A stretch of 64,000 bases of DNA from Haloarcula salinisoli (GCF_019599405.1 NZ_RKLQ01000002.1:1245677-1309676); one strand, 5' to 3'. Positions 17,275 to 25,828 are shown, counted from the stretch's first letter. Notes: generated by a model from the letters alone, not told the origin. A program made the numbers and translations.

Positions 17275-20200
17275 ATGTCCGAGCAGGCAGTCATCCTCCA
17301 CGTCCGCCCCGACTCCGCCGCTGACGGCGGTGTCTCACAGCCACTGTCCGACCGGACGAATCGGCCAGTTCGGACGGCGAGTTCGCCAGCGGAGGCGCTC
17401 GAGGTCCTCGCGGCGACCGGCGTCGCCGCCGCTGTCTGTGACCACGCCCCGGAGGACGGGCTCGACGGACTCGCGGTCCTCGACGCGATTCGTGGGGACT
17501 ACCCGGAGCTGCCGGTACTGCTGTGTACCCACGAACCCGACGGCCGCGTGGCCGCCGAGGCGACGCGGCTCGACGTGACCGAATACGTCCCCCGGAGCGA
17601 GGTCGAGCCCGCGGACCGGGTTCGGGAACTGGTTCGCGAGGACTCGGGCCGCGCGCTTGCGGGGACCCGCGAGCGGGAGCTGGAACGAAACAACGAGTAC
17701 TTGCAACGGCTTACTACGCTGGCATCTGTAGAACCACACACCGATGACGAGATAATCGAGCGCGTGCTCGAACTCGGTGCCGACAGGCTCGACCTCTCGC
17801 TTGGCTACCTGAGCCGCATCGAGGGGAGCAACTACGAGGTCGTCTCGGTCGTCGGCGACCACGACGTCATAGAGGCGGGCACCACGACCGAACTGGCAAA
17901 CACCTACTGCCGGCGCATCGCCGACGGGCCGGACAGCTTCGGCGTCACCGACGCGGTCGCGGAGGGGTTGGAGGACGATGCCGCCTACCAGATGTCGGGG
18001 CTGGCCTGCTATCTCGGCGGGAAGGTCGTGGTCAACGGTGAACTGTACGGCACGCTCTGTTTCGCCGACGAGGAGCCCCGCTCCGAACCGTTCTCCGAGA
18101 GCGAGCAGACGTTCACGAAGCTGCTGGCCGAGTGGACGAGCCGGGAACTCGAACGCCGCCAGCGAAGCGCCACCCTCGAACAGTACGAGAACGTCATCGA
18201 GGCCGTCGACGACGGCATCTACGCCCTCGACGAGACGGGCCACTTCGAGCTGGTCAACGACGCGATGACGGAGCTGACCGGCTACAGCGAGTCGGCGCTG
18301 CTGGGCGCGCACACCAGCCACATCAAGTCCGACGAGGTCGTCCAGCGGGCCGAATCTATCGTCCGGGAGATGATATTCGACGAGCGCGAGGGCGACGAGG
18401 AGACGTTCGACCTGGCGATACAGCGGGCCGACGGCTCAGCGTTCCCCGCCGAGGACCATATGACGCTGCTGTGGGACGACGACGGCGAGTGGTTCGAGGG
18501 GACCGCCGGTATCATTCGCGACATCACCGCCCAGAAGGAACGTGACCAGCGGCTCTCGGGGCTACTGGATACGACACGGTCGCTGATGCAGGCCCACACT
18601 GCCGAGGCCGTCGCCGAGACGGTCGTCGCGGCCGCCGAATCCGAGCTGGGCTTTGACCTGAACCTCGTCCGGCTGTACGACGAGGAGACCGACACGCTCG
18701 ACCCGGTCGCCGGGACCAACAGGATGCCCGACCGGCCGGTGTACGACGCCGACGAGGCGTACCCGGGCGAGGCCTACCAGCGCGGTGAGACCGTCCGTGT
18801 CGAGGATTTCGCCGACGTAGAGAACTACGACGACCGGGACGCGAACGCGGCGATGTACGTCCCGCTCGACGACCACGGCGTTTTGAGCGTCGCCACCTAC
18901 GACCAGGAGCAGTTCTCCGACGCGGACGTCTCGGTCGCCGAAATCCTCGCCTCGAACGCGGCGGCCGCTCTGGACCGTGTCGAACGCGAGCAGGACCTCT
19001 TGCGCTACGAGACTGTCATGGAGAACGTCCGTGACATGGTGTACGTCCTCGACGACGACGGCCAGTTCCAGCTCGTCACCGAGCCGCTGGCCGACTGGCT
19101 GGGCTACGAGCGTACGGACCTGTACGGCCGCCACCCGCGGGCCGTTCTCGACGACGAGTCCGTCGCCGCCTTCGCGAGACAGATTCGGGAGCTCCGCGAG
19201 ACCGACGGGGGCGGGACGGTACGGATGGAGACGACCCTGTACACTGCCGACGGCGAGGGTCGCCCGGTCGAGATAGAGGTCTCGCTCATCGACGAGGCCG
19301 GGTTCCGCGGCACCGCCGGCGTCGTCCGCGACCGGACGGAGCTGGAACAGACCCGCGAGGAACTGCGCGACGAGCGGGACCGCTTCTCGTACCTGTTCAA
19401 CAACCTCCCGGACGCCGTCGTCGAGACGGAGTTCACCGAGGACACGCCGCTCGTCCGCTCGGTGAATCCCGCCTTCACAGAGGTGTTCGGACTCGACCGG
19501 CGGACCGTCCTCGACGGCGATCTCAACGAATACATCCTTCCGCCGAGCGACGACGCACACCGGGAAGCCGACCGACTCGACGAACGAGGTGCCGACGGGG
19601 AGACCGTCCAGGCCGAAATCCGCCGTCGCACCGCCGACGGGTTCCGTGATTTCCTCTTCCGAGGCGTCCCCTACCGCCGGGACGACGGCCGCGTCTGGAG
19701 CTTCGGCATCTACACCGACATCACCGACCAGAAAGAACGCGAACGACGCCTCGAGGTGCTCAACCGCGTGTTGCGACACAACCTTCGGAACGACCTGACG
19801 GTCGTGCTCGGGCTCGCCGACGAACTCTACGAGCGGACCGACGACGAGACGTTCCGCTCGCTGCTCGAACGGCTCCTCGGGAAGGCCGAACAGATAGCCT
19901 CGCTCAGCGACCGCGCCCGCGAGATAGAGCGCTCGGTCCGCCGTGACGACGCCGACACGGCGCCGCTTGATGTCACCGAACTCGTCGACGGCGTCGCCAC
20001 GCGGTACGCCCAGCAGTACGACGCGTCCGTGGACATTTCGGTGCCGGAGATGGCCGTGATGGCGGGCGATGGCCGCCTGGAGCAGGTCGTGGGCGAGCTG
20101 CTCGAAAACAGCGTCGAACACGCCGGCGAGGCCCCCGCGGTGTCCGTCGACGTCGACCCGTCCCCGGAGACGGTGTCGGTCACCGTCACCGACGACGGCC

Positions 20201-20388
20201 CGGGAATCCCGGACCACGAACTCGACGTGTTGACCGGGAGCGAACCAATCACCCAGCTGAGCCACGGGAGCGGGCTGGGCCTGTGGCTCGTCATCTGGGT
20301 GACCGAATCCTACGGCGGGACCGTGCGATTCGAGAACACGGCCGACGGCGCGTCGGTCACGCTGACGCTCCCCCGGACCGACAGCTAG
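17275..20388 (+). CDS. Multi-sensor histidine kinase (receiver-like, GAF, PAS, GAF, PAS, PAS, kinase)
   Basis: A 1037-residue soluble sensor kinase without membrane spans. Order: receiver-like domain (1-120, with AVCDHAPEDGLDG in the phosphoacceptor region), coiled linker, GAF (~145-290), PAS (~300-425, VNDAMTELTGYSESALLGA), GAF (~430-575), PAS (~580-690), PAS (~700-815, VNPAFTEVFGLD), then an H-box RHNLRND with His835 and an ATPase domain with VTDDGPGIPDHELD and GSGLGLWLV. The RHNLRND form is typical of the haloarchaeal HTR-like kinases. Signals are probably cytosolic (redox, light or small ligand). The response-regulator gene on the other strand overlaps its 3' end by 4 nt. Confidence 0.9.
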   Translation: MSEQAVILHVRPDSAADGGVSQPLSDRTNRPVRTASSPAEALEVLAATGVAAAVCDHAPEDGLDGLAVLDAIRGDYPELPVLLCTHEPDGRVAAEATRLDVTEYVPRSEVEPADRVRELVREDSGRALAGTRERELERNNEYLQRLTTLASVEPHTDDEIIERVLELGADRLDLSLGYLSRIEGSNYEVVSVVGDHDVIEAGTTTELANTYCRRIADGPDSFGVTDAVAEGLEDDAAYQMSGLACYLGGKVVVNGELYGTLCFADEEPRSEPFSESEQTFTKLLAEWTSRELERRQRSATLEQYENVIEAVDDGIYALDETGHFELVNDAMTELTGYSESALLGAHTSHIKSDEVVQRAESIVREMIFDEREGDEETFDLAIQRADGSAFPAEDHMTLLWDDDGEWFEGTAGIIRDITAQKERDQRLSGLLDTTRSLMQAHTAEAVAETVVAAAESELGFDLNLVRLYDEETDTLDPVAGTNRMPDRPVYDADEAYPGEAYQRGETVRVEDFADVENYDDRDANAAMYVPLDDHGVLSVATYDQEQFSDADVSVAEILASNAAAALDRVEREQDLLRYETVMENVRDMVYVLDDDGQFQLVTEPLADWLGYERTDLYGRHPRAVLDDESVAAFARQIRELRETDGGGTVRMETTLYTADGEGRPVEIEVSLIDEAGFRGTAGVVRDRTELEQTREELRDERDRFSYLFNNLPDAVVETEFTEDTPLVRSVNPAFTEVFGLDRRTVLDGDLNEYILPPSDDAHREADRLDERGADGETVQAEIRRRTADGFRDFLFRGVPYRRDDGRVWSFGIYTDITDQKERERRLEVLNRVLRHNLRNDLTVVLGLADELYERTDDETFRSLLERLLGKAEQIASLSDRAREIERSVRRDDADTAPLDVTELVDGVATRYAQQYDASVDISVPEMAVMAGDGRLEQVVGELLENSVEHAGEAPAVSVDVDPSPETVSVTVTDDGPGIPDHELDVLTGSEPITQLSHGSGLGLWLVIWVTESYGGTVRFENTADGASVTLTLPRTDS

Positions 20389-20753
20389 GTTGCCGCGCGT
20401 ATCTTCTCGGCCAGTTCGCTGTACTGTTCGGTCCCAGTCCCTTTCTGGACGAATCCGGTCACGCCGGCCTCGTCGGCCGCCGGCCGGACGTCGTCGGGCT
20501 CGCGGGCGCTAAAGAGGAGAAAGGGGAGCGACCGGTCCCGGTCCCGCAGTTCCCCACACAGTTCCAGCCCGTCGAGACGCGGCATCTTGTAGTCGCTGAC
20601 GACCACGTCGTACTCCCCCGAAAGCGCCATCTCCAGTCCCGTCTCCGGGTCGGCTTCGCTGGTCACGTCGAGGTCGTCCTCCTGTTCCAGAAAGGTCTGG
20701 ACGATTTCGAGCACGTCACTGTCCTCGTCGACCAGGAGAACGTCGATACTCAT
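20385..20753 (-). CDS. Single-domain response regulator (CheY-like receiver)
   Basis: A 122-residue receiver with no output domain. Phosphoacceptor Asp54 is in VVVSDYKMPRLDG, the acidic pocket is VDEDSD (Asp9-Asp13), the switch Ser lies in LLFSARE, and the conserved Lys in FVQKGTG. It converges tail-to-tail on the histidine kinase gene with a 4-nt overlap, which suggests the kinase as partner, though they are not co-transcribed. It may pass phosphate on or act by protein contact. Confidence 0.92.
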   Translation of the reverse strand: MSIDVLLVDEDSDVLEIVQTFLEQEDDLDVTSEADPETGLEMALSGEYDVVVSDYKMPRLDGLELCGELRDRDRSLPFLLFSAREPDDVRPAADEAGVTGFVQKGTGTEQYSELAEKIRAAT

Positions 20754-20791
20754 CTACGCCTCTTTCTCCCTTCTGAAATAAAAATCTACGG

Positions 20792-20989
20792 TCACTGCAT
20801 CGACGTCAGATCGACGACCGCTCCGTAATCCACACTCAGCCACGTCGACATCCGCACGTCACCAGTCGCGTCTGGCGGATAGATGGTACAGCGGTCCGGT
20901 CCGTCCGCGTAGCGAACGACGGTCAGTGACAGGTCCACGGCCGGTCGGTCGGTGGCGGCCGTGGCCATCCCCTCGGGGTCCAGGCTCAT
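20792..20989 (-). CDS. Small haloarchaeal protein, DUF7511-like
   Basis: A 65-residue protein ending in CTIYPPDATGDVRMSTWLSVDYGAVVDLTSMQ. The RMSTWL...D.GAVVDL ending matches my recollection of the haloarchaeal DUF7511 family, of unknown function. An alternative start is the internal ATG at residue 8. It is separated from the response regulator by 38 bp on the same strand and could share its transcript. Confidence 0.7.
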   Translation of the reverse strand: MSLDPEGMATAATDRPAVDLSLTVVRYADGPDRCTIYPPDATGDVRMSTWLSVDYGAVVDLTSMQ

Positions 20990-21058
20990 CCTGTATGTAG
21001 GCCGACCGAGGGGACGGATAAAACCGCTTCTAAGACCTCTCAGTACGGCTATATAGGG

Positions 21059-21229
21059 TTATGCGCTCTGGGCCGTGTCGACCTCGCCGTCGATGCGGAC
21101 GAAGCCGTAATCGCATTCGCCGCAGTGCCACTTGACCTTCTGCCCGAGATGCATCCTCGTGCTGGCGACCTTCCAGAACTCGCTGTACTCCTCGCACTTC
21201 GGGCAGTAGTGCTCCAGTTCGAGACTCAT
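21059..21229 (-). CDS. Small zinc-ribbon protein (conserved in haloarchaea)
   Basis: A 56-residue protein from ATG 21229: MSLELEHYCPKCEEYSEFWK, then a CGECDYGFVRI segment. The two CxxC pairs (CPKC and CGEC) form a zinc ribbon. A longer frame reaching 21358 exists, but its extra 43 residues look non-coding. Such mini zinc-finger proteins are common in haloarchaea and mostly uncharacterised. The inverted-repeat element begins 130 bp upstream. Confidence 0.75.
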   Translation of the reverse strand: MSLELEHYCPKCEEYSEFWKVASTRMHLGQKVKWHCGECDYGFVRIDGEVDTAQSA

Positions 21230-21359
21230 GCCACCGTCTTGTGTGTGGGTGCCATTGAAGCTCCCGGTTCTAGAAACTGAATCAGGTTCTGGAATCGCTG
21301 CTCCCACCGTATGCCAAACTACACTCGGTAACAGCGACGCGACCGTTTCTTCATACACC

Positions 21360-21638
21360 CAGAAAGCCCCGGCGAGCTACACTCGGGAGGCTCGCTGTCG
21401 TCCGAAAGGCGCGCAGCGCCTTTCGTGATCACGAAAATCTTCGATTTTCGAACGACGGGCCTCGCTCACTACGTTCGCTGTGGTCCTTATGATCTGAAAA
21501 TCGCCACCGGCGATTTTCATCATCGCGAGGGAACGAAGTTCCCTCGGAGATCGCGAATCTTCGATTCGCTCACTCCCGCAAGAGCTCCGCTCTTGCGAGG
21601 ACGTCGCCTGCCGTCGTGTAGCTCGCCGCCCCTTTCAG
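21360..21638. mobile_element. MITE-like element with 23-bp imperfect inverted ends and six internal hairpins
   Basis: The left end 21360-21382 and the reverse complement of 21616-21638 match at 19 of 23 positions. Mismatches are mainly a CCC/GGG block just inside the AAAG. The same ends, with the same CCC/GGG block, delimit the element at 59071-59185. The left 40 bp (AGAAAGCCCCGGCG, then CTCGGG, then CTCGCTGT) are shared by both copies. Between the ends lie six small hairpins with 3-nt loops: 21403-21425, 21432-21450, 21495-21519, 21526-21546, 21554-21568, 21577-21597. No transposase is encoded. It could be a non-autonomous mobile element or a structured RNA. Confidence 0.6.
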
Positions 21639-21680
21639 TCCCACCCCGTGGACCAGCCGACCGGGCGGGACTGAAAGGGG
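21629..21680. repeat. 14-bp inverted repeat at the right end of the element
   Basis: CCCCTTTCAGTCCC (21629-21642) and its exact complement GGGACTGAAAGGGG (21667-21680) are separated by 24 nt. The left arm overlaps the right end of the element at 21360-21638, so this could be a second, partial copy of the end in inverted orientation. Confidence 0.7.
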
Positions 21681-21739
21681 CCGGACGCGTGGCGGCTTCT
21701 TCGCGCGGCACCGCCGCGTGAATGGTCCGCGGGAGTCGT

Positions 21740-22006
21740 CCGAAAATCTCCGATTTTCGGGAGTGAGCGAATCGGAGATTCGCGATCTGTGCAAGACCTT
21801 CGGTCTTGCAGCATCACGAGAGAGCTCCGCTCTCTCGGACGACTTCGCTCCCTCGCTATCGCCGCCACGTTAGACGAGGTGGGCACAGCCGACCTCGCGC
21901 TCAGGGAGCGAGACGATGTAAGCACGCGAGCGAAGCGAGCGCGCGCAGCGAGTTGCAGCCAGAGAGGGACCGGAGGTCCCTCAAGCAGTCGGCGCGAAGC
22001 GCCGAC
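21740..22006. repeat. Array of short perfect hairpins with 3-nt loops
   Basis: Further hairpins of the same design follow the element: 21740-21760 (CCGAAAATC, loop TCC), 21767-21783 (GCGAATC, loop GGA), 21790-21810 (TGCAAGACC, loop TTC), 21817-21837 (CGAGAGAGC, loop TCC), 21964-21982 (GAGGGACC, loop GGA), 21988-22006 (GTCGGCGC, loop GAA). Stems are 7-9 bp and perfect; loops are always three bases, nearly always TTC, GAA, TCC or GGA. Stem sequences differ, so this is not a simple tandem repeat. No coding frame is convincing here. It lies 70 bp upstream of msrA. Confidence 0.75.
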
Positions 22007-22076
22007 CAGAGGCCACCCTGTCAACCTCAGCTGCTAGACCCGAACAGGCAAACCGTCAGCCCACGTATCACACGCC

Positions 22077-22745
22077 ATGACCACAGTCGAGGACGACCAG
22101 CCGACACTCACGGCACTCGACGTCGACGCCGAGGCCCTGCCGCCCGCTGACACCGAGACGGCGACGTTCGGGATGGGCTGTTTCTGGGGGCCGGACGCCC
22201 GCTTCGGAGCGACGGTGGGCGTCGTTCGCACACGCGTCGGCTACGCTGGGGGGACGGAGCCGAACCCGAGCTACTACTCGCTGGGCGACCACACCGAGGT
22301 CGTGCAGGTCGAGTACGACCCCGAAACACTCGACTATTCGGACCTGCTGGACGTGTTCTGGGCGAACCACAACCCCTTCGGTGGCGCTCACAAGCGCCAG
22401 TATCGGGGCGTCGTGCTGGTCCACGACGACGGCCAGCGCGAGACGGCCGAGGACACGAAAGCGGCCCTCGAAGACCGGACGGGCCAGTCCGTCGAGACGG
22501 CCATCGAGTCGCTCGACTCGTTCACCCCGGCGGAGGACTACCACCAGAAGTACGAGCTCCGGTCGACGCCGGTGCTGGGCGACGAGCTGGAAGATCTCTA
22601 CGGGCCGGCGCTGGTCGATTCGACCGTCGCGGCGCGGCTGAACGGCTTCGTCGCGGGTCACGGCGACGCCGACCAGCGCGAGGCCCTGCTCTCCGATATC
22701 GCGCTCTCGCCGGCGGCGCTGTCCGAACTCGAACGACGGCTCTAA
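22077..22745 (+). CDS. msrA: Peptide-methionine (S)-S-oxide reductase
   Basis: A 222-residue MsrA that repairs oxidised methionine. The catalytic motif FGMGCFWG has Cys35; other MsrA marks are GVVRTRVGYAGG, the HTEVVQVEYDP segment, FWANHNP and EDYHQKYELR. It has an acidic N-terminal extension of ~25 residues and a longer C-terminus than bacterial enzymes, as in other haloarchaea. The hairpin array immediately upstream leaves only ~70 bp for its promoter. Confidence 0.95.
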   Translation: MTTVEDDQPTLTALDVDAEALPPADTETATFGMGCFWGPDARFGATVGVVRTRVGYAGGTEPNPSYYSLGDHTEVVQVEYDPETLDYSDLLDVFWANHNPFGGAHKRQYRGVVLVHDDGQRETAEDTKAALEDRTGQSVETAIESLDSFTPAEDYHQKYELRSTPVLGDELEDLYGPALVDSTVAARLNGFVAGHGDADQREALLSDIALSPAALSELERRL

Positions 22746-22806
22746 CCGAGTGCCATCGTCGACCGCTGGACGAGAGTATAAATCCGTGGCGTCCCCAGCC
22801 ACGAAC

Positions 22807-23343
22807 ATGACCATCTACACCGGCCGCGGCGACCAGGGCCAGACCGACCTGCGGACGATGGACCGCGTCTCGAAAGACTCCCGACGCATCGAGGCATATG
22901 GCACCGTCGACGAGGTCAACGCGCTGGTCGGCGTCGTTCGTCCGACGGGGTACGACGATATCGACGACGACCTGCGGACCATCCAGAACCACCTCCACAT
23001 CGTCCAGGCGGATTTCGCGAACCCCAGTCCCGGTGAGGACGACCCACAGATAACCGAGGAACACGTCGATTCCATCGAGGACATGATAGACGAGGCCGAC
23101 GAGGAACTGGACGCGCTGGAGTCGTTCATCCTGCCCTCGGGTTCGGAACCGGGCGCGAAGCTCCACCACGCCCGCGCCGTCTGTCGCCGCGCCGAGCGGC
23201 GCTGTGTCTCGCTGGCCGCCGAGGAGGCCGGCGTCAACGGGACGGCCATCATCTATCTCAACCGGCTCTCTGATACGCTGTTTACCCTCGCGCGGCTGGT
23301 CAACAAGCGCGAAGGGGTCCGGGAGGAGAGCCCGGAGTACTGA
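22807..23343 (+). CDS. pduO: ATP:cob(I)alamin adenosyltransferase (PduO type)
   Basis: A 178-residue enzyme that transfers adenosyl from ATP to cob(I)alamin. Hallmarks are TIYTGRGDQGQT at the N-terminus (ATP site), SRRIEAYGTVDEVNALVG, and CRRAERRC plus NRLSDTLFTLARLVN near the end. ATG 22807 is used; an upstream in-frame start at 22750 would add a non-conserved 19 residues. It processes cobalamin brought in by the btuF/btuCD importer 5-8 kb downstream, though the two are not in one operon. Confidence 0.94.
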   Translation: MTIYTGRGDQGQTDLRTMDRVSKDSRRIEAYGTVDEVNALVGVVRPTGYDDIDDDLRTIQNHLHIVQADFANPSPGEDDPQITEEHVDSIEDMIDEADEELDALESFILPSGSEPGAKLHHARAVCRRAERRCVSLAAEEAGVNGTAIIYLNRLSDTLFTLARLVNKREGVREESPEY

Positions 23344-23427
23344 CAGCGCGGAGTATTGTGGTCGAACCGCGGGGAGACGCTGGGGGCCTGCGAGTCAGCG
23401 CGGACCGAGCGCCACACTCTGTAGTGT

Positions 23428-23604
23428 TCAGTTAGCGGCTTCGACAAGCACGTCCCCGTCCTCTTCGCGGACCTCGAAGCCCCGCGAGCGGAGCTCCGAG
23501 GCCAGCTTCCCGGTGCCTACGCCGCCGTAGGCCGCGGCCTGTTCCAGACCGAGAGTTCCGCCGTAGTACAGCGTCAGCGCCGTCGTGAGGGAGGTGTATG
23601 ACAT
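23428..23604 (-). CDS. 58-residue conserved haloarchaeal protein, DUF7317-like
   Basis: ATG at 23604 (reverse strand) gives MSYTSLTTALTLYYGGTLGL, continuing EQAAAYGGVGTGKLASELRS and RGFEVREEDG and ending EAAN. It resembles small haloarchaeal proteins with a homeodomain-like helix-turn-helix (DUF7317, from memory): the EQAA..GG....KL..ELR.RG pattern reads as an HTH. It is below the usual minimum gene length and easily missed. An AT-rich region upstream (GTATTAAAG at ~23634) is a plausible promoter. Function unknown, possibly DNA-binding. Confidence 0.7.
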   Translation of the reverse strand: MSYTSLTTALTLYYGGTLGLEQAAAYGGVGTGKLASELRSRGFEVREEDGDVLVEAAN

Positions 23605-23828
23605 CGTTTCTTCGTCTGGTACGTAACGCGACTAGGTATTAAAGTTTCTCAGACAATAAGTAGCACAGCTTTGCTGTTAGTGGTTGTATAATAGCAACTC
23701 TAGACAAGAGAAACCAAAATATCTGGACGTACGTCTTGGTAGGCGGTCGGCACAGTCGCCCGGCTCCGTGTTCGTCCTGCGCCGGCCGGGTTCGCAATAG
23801 CAAAGTGACCGGCCCGGAACGGTGAACT

Positions 23829-24803
23829 ATGAAAGCGACCGCGAAGGCTCACCCCATTCAGGGGCTGGTGAAGTACCACGGGATGCGCGACGAACAGCGG
23901 CGGATGCCGTACCACGACAGCATCTCGGTCAGCACGGCGCCGAGCCGGACGAAGACCACCGTCGAGTTCGACGCCTCCCTCGACGGCGACGAGTACGTCA
24001 TCGACGGCGAGACGGTCGAGGGCCGGGGTGCCGAGCGAATCGACTCGGTCGTCGACCACGTCCGCGAGCTGGCCGGTATCGACGACCCGGTTCGCTTCGA
24101 GTCGACCAACGACTTCCCGACGAACATCGGTTTTGGCTCCTCCTCGTCGGGCTTTGCCGCGGCGGCGACGGCACTGGTCGAGGCCGCCGGCCTCGACATG
24201 ACTCACCCCGAGATATCCACGGTCGCGCGCCGGGGCTCCGCTTCGGCCGCTCGCGCCGTCACGGGTGCGTTCTCCCACCTCAAGACCGGCGTCAACGACC
24301 AGGACTGTCGCAGCGAGCGCATCGAGACCGACCTCGAAGACGACCTGCGCATCGTCGCCGGGATGGTCCCCTCCTACAAGGAGACCGAAGCCGCCCACAA
24401 GGAGGCCGCCGACAGCCACATGTTCCAGGCCCGGATGGCCCACATCCAGTACCAGATTTCGGATATGCGGGACGCCCTGTACGACGCCGACTTCGCTCGG
24501 GCGTTCGAGCTGGCCGAACACGACTCGCTGTCGCTGGCCGCGACGACGATGACCGGCCCCGCCGGCTGGGTGTACTGGCAGCCCCGGACCATCGAGATTT
24601 TCAACACCGTCCGAGCGCTCCGCGACGAGGAGGACATCCCGGTGTACTTCTCGGTCGACACCGGCGCGAGCACCTATGTGAATACGACCGCCGAGTACGT
24701 CGACCGCGTCGAGGAAGCGGTCGCGGACTGTGGCGTCGACACCCGTATCTGGGAGGTCGGCGGACCCGCGAAAGTGCTGGACGAATCCGACGCGCTGTTC
24801 TGA
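23829..24803 (+). CDS. mvaD: Mevalonate-pathway decarboxylase (phosphomevalonate / diphosphomevalonate decarboxylase)
   Basis: A 324-residue GHMP-superfamily enzyme. It opens with KATAKAHPIQGLVKYHG, matching the AxAnIAlvKYwGK start of the family, and has the NIGFGSSSSGFAAAATAL glycine/serine loop near residue 100. In haloarchaea this enzyme was shown (Haloferax volcanii) to act on phosphomevalonate, making isopentenyl phosphate for archaeal lipids; the substrate here is assumed by relationship. No other isoprenoid gene adjoins it. Confidence 0.9.
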   Translation: MKATAKAHPIQGLVKYHGMRDEQRRMPYHDSISVSTAPSRTKTTVEFDASLDGDEYVIDGETVEGRGAERIDSVVDHVRELAGIDDPVRFESTNDFPTNIGFGSSSSGFAAAATALVEAAGLDMTHPEISTVARRGSASAARAVTGAFSHLKTGVNDQDCRSERIETDLEDDLRIVAGMVPSYKETEAAHKEAADSHMFQARMAHIQYQISDMRDALYDADFARAFELAEHDSLSLAATTMTGPAGWVYWQPRTIEIFNTVRALRDEEDIPVYFSVDTGASTYVNTTAEYVDRVEEAVADCGVDTRIWEVGGPAKVLDESDALF

Positions 24804-24897
24804 AACCGAGTCCCCTGTTCTGCAACAGCTTTAATCTGTGAGATACGCCGAAATAAACTCGTGCCTCTCTTCCGAACGAGTCGACCTGCAATACCGT

Positions 24898-24927
24898 CCG
24901 CTAGTGGCGCGAACCGACCACTGGCGG
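24898..24927. repeat. Imperfect hairpin in intergenic region
   Basis: CCGCTAGTGG and CCACTGGCGG form a 10-bp arm pair with one mismatch around a 10-nt loop, in the 267-bp gap after mvaD. It could be a terminator stem or the end of a lost element. No coding signal is seen in this gap; the promoter of the next gene (AATTTAAAATAC, ~25037-25048) is at its far end. Confidence 0.4.
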
Positions 24928-25070
24928 GCGTCTCAGAGGTCGCTAGTTCCACGAGTCGCGTGCAAGATATGAGGTGCGGTTGCCGCAGGGGTTCCACTCG
25001 GTTATCGACGGTAGCGAACGGTCAGTGCAGACGAATAATTTAAAATACAGTTCGGCTAAGTTAGTAGCAC

Positions 25071-25670
25071 ATGGGTGTTTCAGCTGACTACCCAGTGGCT
25101 ATTTTTGTTGTCTATACTGCGGTCGCTGTAGCGTTCGGGCCAGATATTCTCCGAGAGATACGTCATCGGCGTTCCGGTGCTGGAACTGCCACAGTACGGG
25201 ACGGGAGGTCGAAACAGGTCATCGGTGTTGCCGGTGGTAGCGGTGTCCTCACAGGTGCTGTCGCCGTTGATCTGGTCCCTTCACTGACCGTTCTTGGAGA
25301 CGTTCGCATCGCTGTCGTGGCCGGGATCGTCGTTCTGTTCGTCGGTGCTGGAGTTCGACAGTACGCGGTGCGAACATTGGACGACTACTTTACGAGCGCC
25401 GTCCAGATACACCAGGGCCAGCAGGTCGTCGATACAGGTCCGTATCGATGGGTTCGACACCCGTCTTACACTGGAGGGATCGTGATGTACACCGGGATAG
25501 GTCTCATTTTCAACAACTGGGTCAGCCTCACCACGATTGTCGGCTTGCTCTTGATAGCGTATCTCTATCGCATTCGCATCGAGGAGCGCGCCCTCTCCGA
25601 AGAACTCGGCGAGCCATACCGGGAGTATTTGGAACGCACACCCTATCGACTGGTCCCCTATCTGTGGTGA
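25071..25670 (+). CDS. Isoprenylcysteine carboxyl methyltransferase-like membrane protein
   Basis: A 199-residue membrane protein with about five hydrophobic spans. The C-terminal half has the ICMT/PEMT signature: TGPYRWVRHPSYTGGIVMYTGIGLIFNNW, then RIRIEERALSEELGEPYREYLERTPYRLVPYLW. These motifs bind S-adenosylmethionine at the membrane. The substrate in archaea is unknown. The sequence is visibly less GC-rich than its neighbours and uses more A/T third positions, which suggests more recent acquisition. The TATA-like AATTTAAAATAC lies 23-34 nt upstream of ATG. Confidence 0.82.
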   Translation: MGVSADYPVAIFVVYTAVAVAFGPDILREIRHRRSGAGTATVRDGRSKQVIGVAGGSGVLTGAVAVDLVPSLTVLGDVRIAVVAGIVVLFVGAGVRQYAVRTLDDYFTSAVQIHQGQQVVDTGPYRWVRHPSYTGGIVMYTGIGLIFNNWVSLTTIVGLLLIAYLYRIRIEERALSEELGEPYREYLERTPYRLVPYLW

Positions 25671-25828
25671 ATCTGGTTCACCGCTACTGGCCACGCCGCC
25701 GAAACGATTGCGTCTCGCTCGCGTTTTCGGCGAGCGCCAGCAAGCCCGCCCTCCGAGTGGTGGAGTCGCTTCAGGTCCACCGTCCGTTCGGAAACAACAT
25801 TATCCCCGTTCAGTCCTAATCCCGGGCA

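Noticed and set aside
21903-21960. CGAGCGAAGCGAGC-type hairpin in the array
   Set aside because: It is a direct GCGAGC repeat around GAA, not an inverted one, so it is left out of the hairpin count.
21360-22030. CRISPR array
   Set aside because: The repeats are short inverted hairpins with different stems, not direct repeats with spacers, and no cas genes are present.
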